Under the pieces are notes generated by a model. It saw only the letters and a program-made list of their open reading frames with translations, did not search any database and was not told the origin of the DNA. This document shows, one piece after another, positions 11,782 to 22,338 of a DNA stretch of 64,000 nucleotides; the first letter of the stretch is position 1, and each line of letters starts with the position of its first letter. The position numbers and the translations under genes were made by a program. The stretch is from Maratus speciosus (lineage: Eukaryota; Arthropoda; Arachnida; Araneae; Salticidae). The stretch spans positions 618,147,800 to 618,211,799 of the forward strand of contig OZ010791.1 of NCBI GenBank assembly GCA_963932465.1, in the 5' to 3' direction.

Positions 11782-12900
11782 TTGTTCTACCAATTTATTA
11801 TAGACATTAAAACACACTAAGATATCGCAATTTAAGATACACCAAAAAAATAGTGTAATATCAAAAAGTTTTAAATTTCTTACATTAAAATACATTCCAA
11901 TCCTTGACGTTCTACTTATTCGTTCAGAGCATAATCTCCATACTACAGTATACAGGAAACCAAATGCAAATGTTTACATAATCTTCAAATACTCAAGGGC
12001 CCCTTTCCATACAAAATAGCAATAATAAATACCTATATTCATGGAGCACTAAAAGTATGCTCAACAGAGGACCTCCAACAAATAGAAATATAAATTAAAT
12101 TAAATCAATATCCAAGGATGCAGGATATGCCAATAAAACGATACAGAAACTAATTGATAAAGCGACAGCAAGGTACAATAGAATACAACCATCACAGAAA
12201 GATATTAAATTTACAAATTCAATCCCTTTCATAAAAGGAGTTTCATTAAAACTAAAAATTTTAAAAACTAGGAATGAATACCCCTATCACACATGATCTA
12301 CCGATCTTTAAATTAATCAGAACAGACATCGAGAAAATTTCATACTTACAGACATCAGGAATATATAAAATAAATTTTTAAAAATAATAAAGGAAAAGAT
12401 ATCTCATATATAGAAATGACAAAAAGGAAACTTGAAGACAGAATAAAAGAACTTAAACATGATATAAAACTGAATAAATCCTCTACTGCAATGGCAAGAC
12501 TAAATAATAAATCTTCCATTACAATAGATTTTTAAGATGTCGAAAAGTTAGCAAACTACAATAGTTTAAATTACACATTAATAAGAGAAGCCATTGAAAT
12601 AATCACAACAAAATTCGAAATCTGTAATGATATGGTTCACGCAACAATTGACAATCAATGGCTACACATTTTAAAAATAGGAAAAATTTAGAAAGGAATG
12701 ACTAGCGAGAGAGAGGCGAAAACATCAGTAACTGAAGATGCCTCAATAAGAAGAGGTGAAAATGTTTTAAACCAGGCTCTGAAACATTTATGTTTTAGAG
12801 TACGTATTTTAAACTTTTTGACATCTACACTATTTTTTGCTGTATCTTAAATTACGATATCTTAGTGTGCCTTAATGTCTGTAATAAATTGGAAGAACAA
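11782..12900 (+). mobile_element. Penelope-like retroelement remnant with inverted ends
   Basis: Inverted arms of about 100 bp (11782-11890 and 12795-12900) share ACTAAGATATCG and CCAATTTATTA-type sequence. They enclose a decayed coding region in plus orientation. Penelope-like elements often carry such repeated termini in direct or inverted arrangement. The element is antisense to LIAS and lies inside its intron. Confidence 0.65.
11985..12790 (+). pseudogene. Decayed Penelope-like polyprotein, C-terminal part
   Basis: Interrupted frames read IINTYIHGALKVCSTEDLQQ, then INQYP-like sequence, resembling the linker after the reverse transcriptase. Further on comes DISYIEMTKRKLEDRIKE followed by LKHDI, the signature of the GIY-YIG endonuclease. 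Here the second G of the usual YIG is E. Several in-frame stops and frameshifts are present, including TAA after TIDF near 12534. The reverse transcriptase itself is not recognisable, so this is a dead 5'-truncated copy. Translation was by eye in frame fragments. Confidence 0.65.
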
Positions 12901-14020
12901 AAGAATATTGTGATATCAACAATACATTAATTATTTTATTATTAATTATCCAACAATTGGAAATTTTTTTGATAGATGGACTTTGTTTGATTGATGAACT
13001 AGTCTTAGCTTTGCACTAAAGTAGCAAATATGGTAAACTTTCTATCTCTCATCAACAAATGTAGTAATTTGATTGTAAATTATTTTTTCTTCCAAATTCT
13101 CCTATCTTTGGCAATTTTCAAATGATGAATGCTCTGCAGTTAAATTCTTTCAAGGCAAAGTACTATAATTCATACTGTGAAATTTGTTCAGAAAAATAAT
13201 TAAAAAAATTCAGGACTACCAATCTTTATGCGTAGTTCAAGCTCAGAAAATCTGTAATTTTAAGATGTCAAGTGTAATCACTAAAATTATGAACATGCTC
13301 GAAGTAGAACAATCTGAAAGATGAAAATATTGAAATAACCTTTTATTTATGAAGCACATTAAAATCTACCACAGCACAAAGAAAAAGTCTTAATACAAAT
13401 ATGCATATCTTCATTATTATTATTTATTTTTTTTAAATCATCTTGTAAGTCGAATAAAACGAGTATTTTTAATTGACATCATAAATAAATAAATTGAAGG
13501 ACTATTACGTCTTGAAACTAAAAGCACAAAAATAATTTAAAATTTTTACTAAAAGACATATACTACATATAAACACTTTTAAAACATTAAATAAAAGTTT
13601 AAAAAACAACAAGTTTCGGCCACCCTGTGGCCTTCATCAAGGTCATATTTCTGACATCATAAGATAAAAATCTTGACCAAAATATCAAATAAAATATTTT
13701 ACACAGTATCTAAAGCATTGCACAATACATGTTGTAAATCATAATAAAATTAATTAGTAAATCAGGGACTTCAATGTCAATTTTGCAAGGTATTTTAACT
13801 TTCATCTCACTTCACTAACTTTGCTAACATCCTGAAATCTGCAATTTAATAATGTTAGATTAACTGTATTATTTCTAAGTACATATAAGATTTTCCAAAA
13901 ATTCAGATAAAATTTTTACAAACTGTAATAAGAAGGAAATGTAATTAGAAAAAAATTAAAAAATGAGCTATAAAAAAACCCTATGCAATGTATAATAAAT
14001 AGTAAAAATGCATCAAGAAT
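12901..14020. other. AT-rich intronic sequence with one hairpin motif
   Basis: Mostly featureless AT-rich sequence between the Penelope-like remnant and the LIAS exon at 14147. The only structured piece is the hairpin motif at 13606-13643. Confidence 0.45.
13606..13643 (-). ncRNA. Degenerate hammerhead-like hairpin
   Basis: On the minus strand it reads CTTGATGA, A, GGCCAC-AGG-GTGGCC, then GAAAC. The six-base stem is perfect. The layout resembles core, stem II and GAAA of a hammerhead, but the first core has an inserted T and no matching stem I or stem III is evident. It may mark the end of a Penelope-like element. Catalysis is unlikely as it stands. Confidence 0.25.
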
Positions 14021-14028
14021 TGGCGACA

Positions 14029-14123
14029 AATAAAGTAGAAAACTTTGTTGAGATTGCTATTAAAAAAATAATAAAAGTTTATTAATCTTTAGTAGTGATC
14101 TGAACAAAGTTTTCTACTTTATT
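14029..14123. repeat. Perfect 21-bp inverted repeat next to a LIAS donor
   Basis: AATAAAGTAGAAAACTTTGT (plus T) at 14029-14049 and its exact reverse complement at 14103-14123 are separated by 53 bp. The repeat begins 24 bp inside the intron from the LIAS 5' splice site, so it could fold in the pre-mRNA. Confidence 0.85.
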
Positions 14124-14146
14124 GTACATAAATAACTATCACTTAC

Positions 14147-14243
14147 TGTATGTAGATTTAAACTTCTTAGTGTTTCTTTTAAATGATGATAATTTTTACC
14201 CACAGGAATTTTGCTTTTTAGCCAAGGAGGTAATCTTAAACGC
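14147..14243 (-). CDS. LIAS: Lipoyl synthase, exon before the cluster motif
   Basis: This 97-bp exon completes a split codon (AA + G gives Lys) and then encodes 32 residues. They include [18 protein letters not shown] and end RSLNLHT. RLPPWLK and GKNY are conserved in lipoyl synthases directly before the C-x4-C-x5-C block. The acceptor is TTTTTCAG and the donor GTAAGT, both strong. The phases (2 in, 0 out) match the neighbouring exons exactly, which confirms both the junctions and the gene order. The exon lies between introns of 9.9 and 9.4 kb. Confidence 0.95.
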
Positions 14244-14330
14244 CTGAAAAATACACATTAATAAAGAGTTTTAGAGGGTTTTTTTAAGCATTAAAGCATA
14301 CAACAATAAAATTAATATAATATATGATTA

Positions 14331-14349
14331 CTAGGGGGCTCTGCCCCCT
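14331..14349 (-). mobile_element. Canonical Helitron 3' end
   Basis: On the minus strand a hairpin AGGGGG-CAGAG-CCCCCT is followed by AG and then host T, giving CTAGT, the CTRR-T terminus of classical Helitrons. The 5' TC end would lie at higher coordinates. I could not place it with confidence, so only the terminus is annotated. Confidence 0.5.
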
Positions 14350-14683
14350 GCAAGCTATGCTCACCAACCCCCATTCAGACACCGCAGAATCTAAAATCAC
14401 TCTAATTTGATCGGTATTAAAAAGATTAGAGAAGATTGAATTATAATGAAAAAACCTATAGCGATCCCCTTGTAAACGGGTTTCCATTCAATTCCCTTTG
14501 GCTGTGAAAATTTAAGGCCGAATCAGTTGCTGTTAAGACATCCAATGGTTGTTTTCGTGTTTGATAAAAGAAGATCAGTTAAATATTTGTAGCTAAAATA
14601 AAATGAGTTAAGTAAACAGAGTCTTTGCCAACTGGTATTTTTAACAGCATTATAAAACGATTGATATAATACAATTTACTGCT

Positions 14684-14897
14684 TTAACCCCTTCAAGGGC
14701 GGTGGTTCATTTTTGGACCACTTAATTTTAATTCTTAAATGCCACATTGGCACCAGAATATTGGAATGAAAATTTTTCTTTTATTAAGTAAGTGAACAAA
14801 AGCATTTTCGTATTTTGAAATTTGTTCGTAAATTCCGGTGCCATTCACTGATTTCAGCATTTTGCAAATAGAAGTACCTTGCCCCTGAAAGGGTTAA
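14684..14897. mobile_element. piggyBac-type MITE, copy 1
   Basis: TTAACCCCTTCAAGGGC at the left is inverted at the right (TTAACCCTTTCAGGGGC in complement), with TTAA at both borders, the piggyBac target signature. It is 214 bp with no coding capacity. A diverged relative lies at 48888-49106, sharing AATTCYGGTG and TTCGTWAATTC-like segments. Confidence 0.75.
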
Positions 14898-15398
14898 ACG
14901 CATATTAATGTATTTATTATTTTAAAGTTTCTTTTCTCTTTTAATATTCATGTGTAAATACAATTTTCAAGACATAATTTTCAATATTTTCCTCCTTTTA
15001 ACACATACTCATTTAATAGTAATTTTAAAGTTTTTTTTTCTGTTTTTAACAGCCATGTGTAAATAAATTTGTAATCGTTAGGAAATATTATTCTTTGCAC
15101 TGTTTTTAGAATTGAAAACAATTTCTATAATAATAGCCTAAATCATGTGACTATCATCAACAGTTCCTTCGCTTTTCATAAGAAAGGCTTCCATTTTGAT
15201 TACAGAATTAAAGTTATTTTTTCGTATAAAACTACATAAAAGTTTCCATGATCGCAAAGAATTCTTGGTACTTTTATGTTAGCCGGGTTCAAATCTCTCC
15301 AATAGCTTTTTTTGGTACTTTTCCGTTATACGGACACCATGCGAAAATGTATGCTAATGCACCAATTATTTCAACCCTGATCATGAAAAGGAGTTTTG
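14898..15398. other. AT-rich intronic sequence
   Basis: Nothing firm. GGGTTCAAATCTC at 15287-15299 resembles a polymerase III B box, but no A box or cloverleaf fits around it. Confidence 0.4.
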
Positions 15399-15691
15399 GT
15401 ACTACTTAGTTATCTCGTCGACCAAAAATCTATCACCAAACTATAAGATTAAATGCCAATAATGGTTGATCGTAAATGTCACATTCACTTGACTTTAAGC
15501 AAGTTACACGTGTTTATGTCATCAAGTGATTTTTATTTCGACGTTTTATTTGTATTTTTATTAATGTTATACTAATTTATTTGTTCTTTCGTTATTTAAA
15601 ATAAAAATTATGTCAATTTGTATAATTTGGCGAGTGGTTTGGCGATTTATATAATTTGGCAAAATTGGTCGACGGGATAACTAAGTAGTAC
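15399..15691. mobile_element. TIR MITE, GTACTACTTAGTTATC family, copy 1
   Basis: Terminal inverted repeats GTACTACTTAGTTATC, then YCGTCGACCAA, lie at 15399-15424 and 15666-15691. The 293-bp body includes TATAAGATTAAATG and AATTTGGCGAGTGGTTTGGC. Superfamily unknown. Confidence 0.75.
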
Positions 15692-15974
15692 TGGATTTTT
15701 ATTGTAAACCATGTGAAACATTGTGATTTGCTATTATTTGCTATACTTTATTGTATAACAGTTATTTGTTCACTTATTTTAAGTATATATTTGTGATTTA
15801 GTAAAATAGTTCGTAAAAGTCTGTAGTTTCCAAGTGTTATATTTTTAAAAGGCTCACTTTACTATTGACAGTGTTTTCTCTTTTATTTTTCAAATGTTTA
15901 TAACGAAAACGTACCATTTTTTGTTTAACTCGTAAATTAGCATTTTTTTATTTTTCGAGTGGTAAATTAAAACG

Positions 15975-16238
15975 GTACTACTTGGTTATCCCATTGACCA
16001 AAAATCTATCGCCAGACTATAAGATTAAATGGCAATAATGGTTGATCGTAAATGTCACATTCACTTGACTGTAAGGAAGTTACATGTGTTTACGCTATCA
16101 AGTGATTTTTATTTCGACGCTTTATTTGCATTTTTATACTGATTTATTTGCTCTTTCATTATTTAAAATAAAAATTACGTCAACTTGTATAAATTGGCGA
16201 GTGGTTTGGTGATTTATATAATTTGGCGATATTGGTCA
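15975..16238. mobile_element. Same MITE family, copy 2, right end lost
   Basis: It begins GTACTACTTGGTTATCCC and follows copy 1 closely (AATAATGGTTGATCGTAAAT, then GTCACATTCACTTGACT) up to the right TIR, which is missing beyond ATTGGTC. The copies are in direct orientation, about 280 bp apart. Confidence 0.75.
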
Positions 16239-16600
16239 TTTGCTTTGAATTTGAAATTAAATCTTCTCATTTTTCATGCATTACTTAATATTTAACACAG
16301 ATGTCATATAAGCACCGTTTTTGGCGTGATTTTTTTTACGACAATTTGGCAAAAACCTCGTTTTCGAATACCGGTTACATTATTTATTTTAAATTATTTT
16401 CTATTGTTTTAAATTATTTTCTATTATTTTTTAAATGAAATAACAATAAATAAAAAAAAATAATTAATAACTATAGAACAAAGCATTTTGTAACTTTTTT
16501 TTTAAATAAAAAGAAAATAAATGTAAATAAACATTTATTTATGAATAAGCAACAATAGCCAGGTTACCATGTCAGGCAAAATAATGCCATTTTGGCGCCA
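16239..16600. other. AT-rich sequence, nothing recognised
   Basis: Short repeats of TTTAAATTATTTTCTATT at 16389-16430 are the only pattern. Confidence 0.45.
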
Positions 16601-16618
16601 ATTAGGTAAATCGCTGTG

Positions 16619-17030
16619 GCACAGAGACCCTTTACCGCGCAATATTTCCAAATTCAAGGAGGACCTGTTGGCCAAAGCCAAAAACAAGCACAAAAATTTT
16701 GGTTCAATTGTATGCATAATTTTATACGTTGTTCGATGGTAAAATAATGAAAATGGCACAGAGATCGGAATTATAGCGCCCCCTTCTGGCGGAATTTTTT
16801 CAAGTTCAGGGAGGACTTGTTTGCCATAGCCAGAAACATGCACAAAAAATTTGGTTCAATTATATGGATAACTTCATACACTTTTCGATGGTACAATAAT
16901 GAAAATGGTACAGATTTGCAATTATAGTGCCCCCTACCGGCAGAATTTTTCCAAATTCAGGGAGGACCTTCGTGACATAACCAAAAACAAACACATAAAA
17001 TTTGGTTAAATTCTATGCGTGTATATGACA
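16619..17030. repeat. Orphan block of Helentron-A core repeats
   Basis: About 2.7 units of the 152-bp repeat found in the element at 20972-22338, without its termini. Bases 16619-16969 and 21302-21652 are both 351 bp and appear identical by eye. The minus-strand frames over both loci give the same peptide for that reason and are not genes. Confidence 0.8.
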
Positions 17031-17164
17031 TCTGAGCCTAATATTTTTCTTTTCGTTTCGCTCAAAAAAAAAAAAAGAAAGAAAGAAGTGAAAGCCATTA
17101 ATTTTAAATGTTTCAAATTTAAAGGAAAGTTTTGTATTAAATAAAATGATAACAAAATACAAAA

Positions 17165-18248
17165 ACTAGTATGTTGTGGCCATCACAAAACTTTCTTCTA
17201 TATAAATCACGTCAATTAAATCATTTAAATAGTACAAGAAATAACAACGATTTAGCACCAATTCATATCAAAGTATATCTGAATTTGAAGTTGGATGAAA
17301 ATTCGTGCATTAGTACTTGAGATAGAGCTATAGCGGAAATTCTGAAAAATGTAGCATAGCAGCGCCACCTGTTGAGCAATTTACACAAAAAATAAACAGC
17401 ACTAAATGATATCAAGGTATACCTGAATCTGAAGTTTGTTGAAAATCCAAGCATTAGTTCTTGAGATAAAGCTATTGCGGAAATCGCAAAAAATACAGCA
17501 TAGCAGCACTACCTGTTGAGTGATTTACACCAAAAATTAAATAGCACTAATTTATACATCAGTTCATGTCAAGAACTAACTAAATCTGAAGTTGGATGAA
17601 AATCTGTGCAGTAGTTCGAAATACAGCTATTGCGGAAATCTTGAAAAATGCAGCACAGCAGCGCCACCTGTTGGGCGATTTACACCAAAAATTAAACAGC
17701 GCTAATTTATACCAGGGACTAACTTAATCTAAAGTTTGATGAAATTTCGTGCATTTTTTCTTGAGTTAGAGCTATTGCGATAATCATGAATAATGCAGTA
17801 TAGCAGCGCCACCTGTTGGGCGATTTTCACAAAAAAGCAATCAGCACCAAACTATATCCTGGACTAACTGAATCTGAAGTTTGATGAAAATCCGTGCAGT
17901 AGTTCTTGAGATATAGCTATAGCAGAAATCGTGAAAAATGCCGCATAGCAGCGCCACCTGTTGGGCGATTTTCACCAAAAACTAATCAGGTCCAGTTTAT
18001 ATAAAAGTCTAACTAAATATAAAGTTTTGTGAAATTCCGTGCATTAGTTCTTGAGATAGAGTACCCACAAAATTTTTGTCACATACAGACTCACAGAGTG
18101 ACAGACAGACTCACAGACAGACATTTTCTAAAAACCATCAAATCGTGTTCTGGGCATTCTAAAACGTATAAATCAGTCGAAAACCGGAAGTCGAAATTTT
18201 TCACGAATCCAATACTTTCTTCTTGTAAAGATAGAAGAAAGTAAAAAG
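17165..18248 (+). mobile_element. Helentron-like element, family A, copy 1
   Basis: The 5' subterminal ACTTTCTTCTAT (17190-17201) is repeated as the left arm of the 3' hairpin TACTTTCTTCT...AGAAGAAAGTA (18213-18243), and a TAAAAAG tail follows. A GACAGACAGACTCACAGACA microsatellite lies about 90 bp before the hairpin. The core has five units of about 145-155 bp containing AGCAGCGCCACCTGTTG. Subterminal repeats, a 3' hairpin and central tandem repeats match non-autonomous Helentrons (HINE/DINE-1 type). No Rep-helicase is encoded. Confidence 0.7.
17259..18060. repeat. Five-unit tandem array inside Helentron-A copy 1
   Basis: Units share GAAAATYCGTGCATTAGTTC, TTGAGATAGAGCTATTGCGG and GCGCCACCTGTTGGGCGATT. 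The spacing of AGCGCCACCT (17361, 17505, 17660, 17805, 17950) gives periods of 144-155 bp. Confidence 0.85.
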
Positions 18249-18422
18249 CATTTTTCTTAGGGAGATTTAAGGGAGGCCAAACTGGATTTAAGGGAGGCCA
18301 AACTGGTCGCCAAATTAATGTAAAATTATAACCTTTTCTGAATTATGAAAAAAATATCTGTTATGATTGAAATTTGAGTTGCCATCATTAGAAAAAAGTA
18401 TTTAAAATTAGAAAAAAATTAA

Positions 18423-18911
18423 TACAGTACAGAACCATTTATTCAGAATGGTTGGGGTCAGATGTATTCTGGATAACTGGTTTTTCCGGTTAACTGGTTG
18501 GGCATTAAAGCACCATCCATTTTATTAGTTTTGCGGAATATATCTGGTTGTGGCATTATTTCTGATTTTAAATTATTAGATTACTTGGATTAAAAATCAG
18601 ATGCGAAAAAGATCAAAAGTTAACCAGATTTTAAAAGGAGGTAATTTATGGGAATCCCTTGGGAACAAAAATTCTTCTGTTTCCTCTGCATAAAAATTAA
18701 AACATCTAAAATACAACTAAATATGTTTCCATTTCAAATACTAGATGTTGACATCAAATTATACAATTGTTTCAAGCAATGCCTATGTCAAAGTGGCAGT
18801 ATATGACACTTTTTTCTGCAAAGATTCTGAAATAAGTCTATTAGAAATATCATTCTGGATAACTGGTTTTCCGGTTAACTGGTTTCCGGATAAATGGTTC
18901 CATACTGTATT
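18423..18911. mobile_element. Pogo-like MITE, GAACCATTTAT family, copy 1
   Basis: Left TACAGTACAGAACCATTTAT and right TACAGTATGGAACCATTTAT (complement) are bounded by TA. Internal GGATAACTGGTTTTCCGGTT recurs near both ends. It is about 488 bp. A second copy at 25999-26467 runs collinear over its length, and the short plus-strand frame inside is not coding. Confidence 0.75.
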
Positions 18912-19265
18912 TCAAAAACTAATTCGAATTTTAAAATTCTAATACCAGTTTTAAGATCTGTGGATCAATATGGATTTTTGGTGTTCATCGCAAAGTATTC
19001 TATATTTTAGGAGAAATCGCCGTGAAACATAATCAGTTGTTTAATCAGTCGTTTCATAGAATCGTTACATAAATTCGTTTCAATTCAGTCGTTTCATAAT
19101 ATCCGTTTCATTAGGATTTTATATATATAGGGTAGATCTAAAATAATGATATTGTTCTTAATGAAGAGATAATTTTTTTTTCTTTTTCAACTGGATAAAC
19201 CGTATTCGAGGGTGGAGAAGCACAGTTGAGGTTCATTTCAACAAATAAGAGGGAACTATGTCAGC
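18912..19265. other. AT-rich sequence, nothing recognised
   Basis: Contains repeated short CAGTCGTTTCATA segments (19036-19095), probably decayed repeat. Confidence 0.4.
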
Positions 19266-19273
19266 CAGGTATC

Positions 19274-19345
19274 GTCTGGATAGCTTAATAGGTAAAGCAT
19301 TGGCACAGCAACCCAAGATATCCAGGTTAGATCTCTGGTCTAGAC
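19274..19345 (+). repeat. tRNA-like cloverleaf, probable SINE head
   Basis: The 72 nt fold as a tRNA: acceptor GTCTGGA with TCTAGAC (one G-U), D stem GCTT with AAGC, a weak anticodon stem TTGG with CCAA, and T stem CCAGG with TCTGG. TAGCTTAATAGG fits the A box and GGTTAGATCTC is a degenerate B box. Position 33 is C instead of U, and the Ala-like anticodon AGC lacks a G3-U70 pair. It is therefore more likely a SINE head or pseudo-tRNA than a working tRNA. The sequence after it (to about 19400) may be the SINE body. Confidence 0.6.
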
Positions 19346-19589
19346 ATTTTTCGCTCTGTTGGAACGAGCCTTAACTGTGCTATTCCAGCCTTGAATATGA
19401 AAATGATATTGATTTTATATATATTATTAATGCTTGTTGTTTATTATACTAAGTATTACATGCAATACATGTACATATTAATAAATACACATAGTGTTAA
19501 TAACATATATAAATTAAGACATTAGTTGTTAACACTATAAAATACTTATATTTTTTAAATAAATTTAAATAACCTAGTTAAATACACTA

Positions 19590-19835
19590 GTTACCCCTGT
19601 GGTATGCTAGACTCCGAACTGAGCAGGGTTCACTTAGCTTTTCATCTCCTTGGAGTTGATAAAATGAGTGTCAAGCTTGCTTGGAAACTAAATACTGAGG
19701 GTCCCACATTAGACTGACCACCAGACCGGGACATATGCTGTATAGCATCTCAGTGACCACGGTCAAGAGAACAGAGTTAGGCAATGTAGGTCCTGATTCT
19801 TAATGGATCGTAAAGCCACAGTTTCTTTTTTTAGT
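19590..19835 (+). repeat. SINE-like sequence with conserved central domain
   Basis: GAGCAGGGTTCACTTAGC, TTTCATCTCCTTGGAGTTGA and TAAAATGAGTGTCAAG resemble a tRNA-derived 3' half, followed by a central domain that I recall from invertebrate SINEs (GGGGTCGATAAA type). It ends near GGATCGTAAAGCCACAGTT and a T run. The 5' tRNA part is incomplete. Family assignment is from memory and needs a database check. Confidence 0.45.
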
Positions 19836-19867
19836 TAAATACATTATATTTGCAATAGTCAGTGTTA

Positions 19868-19893
19868 CAAATATATATATATATATATGTATA
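19868..19893. repeat. (AT)n microsatellite
   Basis: Alternating AT run, about 22 bases. Confidence 0.9.
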
Positions 19894-20971
19894 TAAGGAA
19901 ACAGCTAATTTTTTATATAAAATTTTTAAGGATAAATAAATTTTTCAAAAATCGGATGGTTGAAATTTTGGCCAGGGTCAGATTTGCTCTTCAGAAATCA
20001 TGTTAACTATGGGTTCATGTATATCGCAAGATAAAAAAGATTAAAAAACTCCGGCTTAAAGCTTTAAGCACCATAAAACTATAGCTACATTAGACGTCTG
20101 AACGGGCTGACATTTCCAGGCCCGGGCCCGGTCCATACAAAAAAAATATTGACCCAGCCCGGTAAAAAAGCTAAAAGTTCGGCCCAAGCCAGCCTGGTAT
20201 AACAGTTAAAAGTTTGGCCCGAGCCCGGCTCGAGTGAATTTCTACAAAACATTGATTTTTACATCGATTTTGTTAAAAGTTTGTCTCGTACGAGGAGTTC
20301 AAGCCAAAAATATTTATCTTAACTTTTCTTTTCATGTTTATAATCTTTTTTATAGAAGTGCTGCAGGGCACGATATTTATATTTTTAATGAATCTCTATT
20401 TCTTGTATGTAAATGTTTCAGTTATCATTAATATTGTTAATCCATATTCCATGTATTGAAGTGTTAAAAATCTGAAAAATGCTATACAGTAAAATCTAAG
20501 ACTGAATTGCACAGAAAAGAAAAAAAAAATATGTTATAGAAAAGTTCCCTTCTTATACCAAGTGTAAATGTATTATATATTCTTTTCTTATGTAGTAGTA
20601 TATTAATTTTGCATGGATCAACACTTTTTCAGTTTAAAACAAGATTCTGTCATAGACAGGTTTTTTTTCACACGTTTTACTTTATTTTAATAAGTGTAGA
20701 AATCTACTATTCTTTAAAAGTAATGAATTTGAATGTTTAATTGTAGAATAATGGCAATTTAAAAATGTATGCATTTTTTGAAAAAAAAAAAATTGTCCCA
20801 AGCCTAATTTTACTGACATTTGAATGGACCAGCGCACGCCGAGACAATGATTTTCATACGGTCTGGGTCAAAACTAGGAATGAAAATTTTGGGCCGTGAA
20901 GATTAGGAAGGAAACCAGTACCCGGGTCTGTGCAGAAAAAATAAGTTAGGCCCGGCCCGTACCTTCAGGAA

Positions 20972-22338
20972 ACTAGTTGGATGTGCCAATCCCAAAACTT
21001 TCTTCTATCTTATACATCTTAATATTTCAAAACCTAGTTACACATGTTAATACTTCAATATTATTAGTTCAATACTATACCAACTTTGATTTTCATCTTA
21101 AATTTCTGCTCAAGTCAATTAAACGGACTAAAAACGAGTTAATCTATATCATGATGTTAAAATTATTAATTTTTCCTTATTTTGTTATTATCAGCTGTTT
21201 GCGAATAACCGGCTTAGCAGGTAGCGAGTTTCCGCCGCTGCATGAGCCTCCGATGCACAATAGAACTACGAAAAATCAAGAAAAGTATACAAAAATCGCT
21301 AGCACAGAGACCCTTTACCGCGCAATATTTCCAAATTCAAGGAGGACCTGTTGGCCAAAGCCAAAAACAAGCACAAAAATTTTGGTTCAATTGTATGCAT
21401 AATTTTATACGTTGTTCGATGGTAAAATAATGAAAATGGCACAGAGATCGGAATTATAGCGCCCCCTTCTGGCGGAATTTTTTCAAGTTCAGGGAGGACT
21501 TGTTTGCCATAGCCAGAAACATGCACAAAAAATTTGGTTCAATTATATGGATAACTTCATACACTTTTCGATGGTACAATAATGAAAATGGTACAGATTT
21601 GCAATTATAGTGCCCCCTACCGGCAGAATTTTTCCAAATTCAGGGAGGACCTGCTTGCCATATCCAAAAACTTAAAATAAAAATTTGGTTTAATTCTATG
21701 CATAACTTCATACACTTTTGGACGGTACAACATTCAAAATCGCACAAAAATCGCTATTACAGCGCCCCCTACGGTGCATTTTTTCCAAATTCAGGGAGGA
21801 CCAGCTTGCCATAGCCAAAAACTTAAAATAAAAATTTGGTTCAATTCTATGCATAACTTCATAGACTTTTGGATGGTACAATATTCAAAATCGCACAAAA
21901 ATCGTATTTACAGCGCCCCCTACCGGCGAATTTTTTCCAAATTCAGGGAGGACCTGCTTGCCATATCCAAAAACTTAAAATAAAATTTTGGTTCAATTCC
22001 ATGCATAACTCCATACACTTTTGGATGGTACAATATTCAAAATCGCACAAAACTTCCTATATCAGCGCCCCCTACCGGCGAATTTTTTCCAAATTCCAGG
22101 AGGACCTGCTTGCCATAGCCAAAAACTTAAAATATAATTTTGGTTTAATTCTATGCATAACTTCATACACTTTTTGATGGTACAATGGCGACAGACAGAC
22201 GGACACACAGACATTTTCTATAAACATGTTTTTTGGAATCTCTGACCCCTAAAACATGTAAATCCGTCGAAAACCGGAAGTCGAAAAAAATTTCGATTAC
22301 AATACTTTCTTCTATTGAAGATAGAAGAAAGTAAAAAG
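20972..22338 (+). mobile_element. Helentron-like element, family A, copy 2 (nested)
   Basis: The 5' subterminal ACTTTCTTCTAT at 20997-21008 matches the left arm of a perfect 13-bp 3' hairpin (22303-22315 with 22321-22333, loop TGAAG), followed by AAAAG. A GACAGACAGACGGACACACA microsatellite is at about 22190. Termini and the last 130 bp match copy 1, but the core repeats are different: AGCGCCCCCTACCGG units of 152 bp. It sits inside the hAT-type element at 20091-22485, so it is the younger insertion. Confidence 0.75.
21290..22190. repeat. Six-unit 152-bp tandem array in Helentron-A copy 2
   Basis: The landmark AATTCAGGGAGGACC starts at 21334, 21486, 21637, 21788, 21940 and 22092, giving periods of 151-152 bp. 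Each unit has AGCGCCCCCTACCGG and CTATGCATAACTTCATACAC. The frames read across it are artefacts. Confidence 0.9.

Noticed and set aside
15287..15299. GGGTTCAAATCTC as a tRNA B box
   Set aside because: No A box or acceptor pairing was found at the required distances.
16535..16843. Minus-strand frame of 102 codons, repeated at 21299-21526
   Set aside because: The shared peptide comes from a duplicated non-coding tandem repeat. Unit-to-unit variation includes stops and shifts.
20977..22177. Plus-strand frames of 141 and 102 codons
   Set aside because: They read through the terminus and the 152-bp units of a Helentron-like element. No domain is present and the repeats are not a multiple of three.
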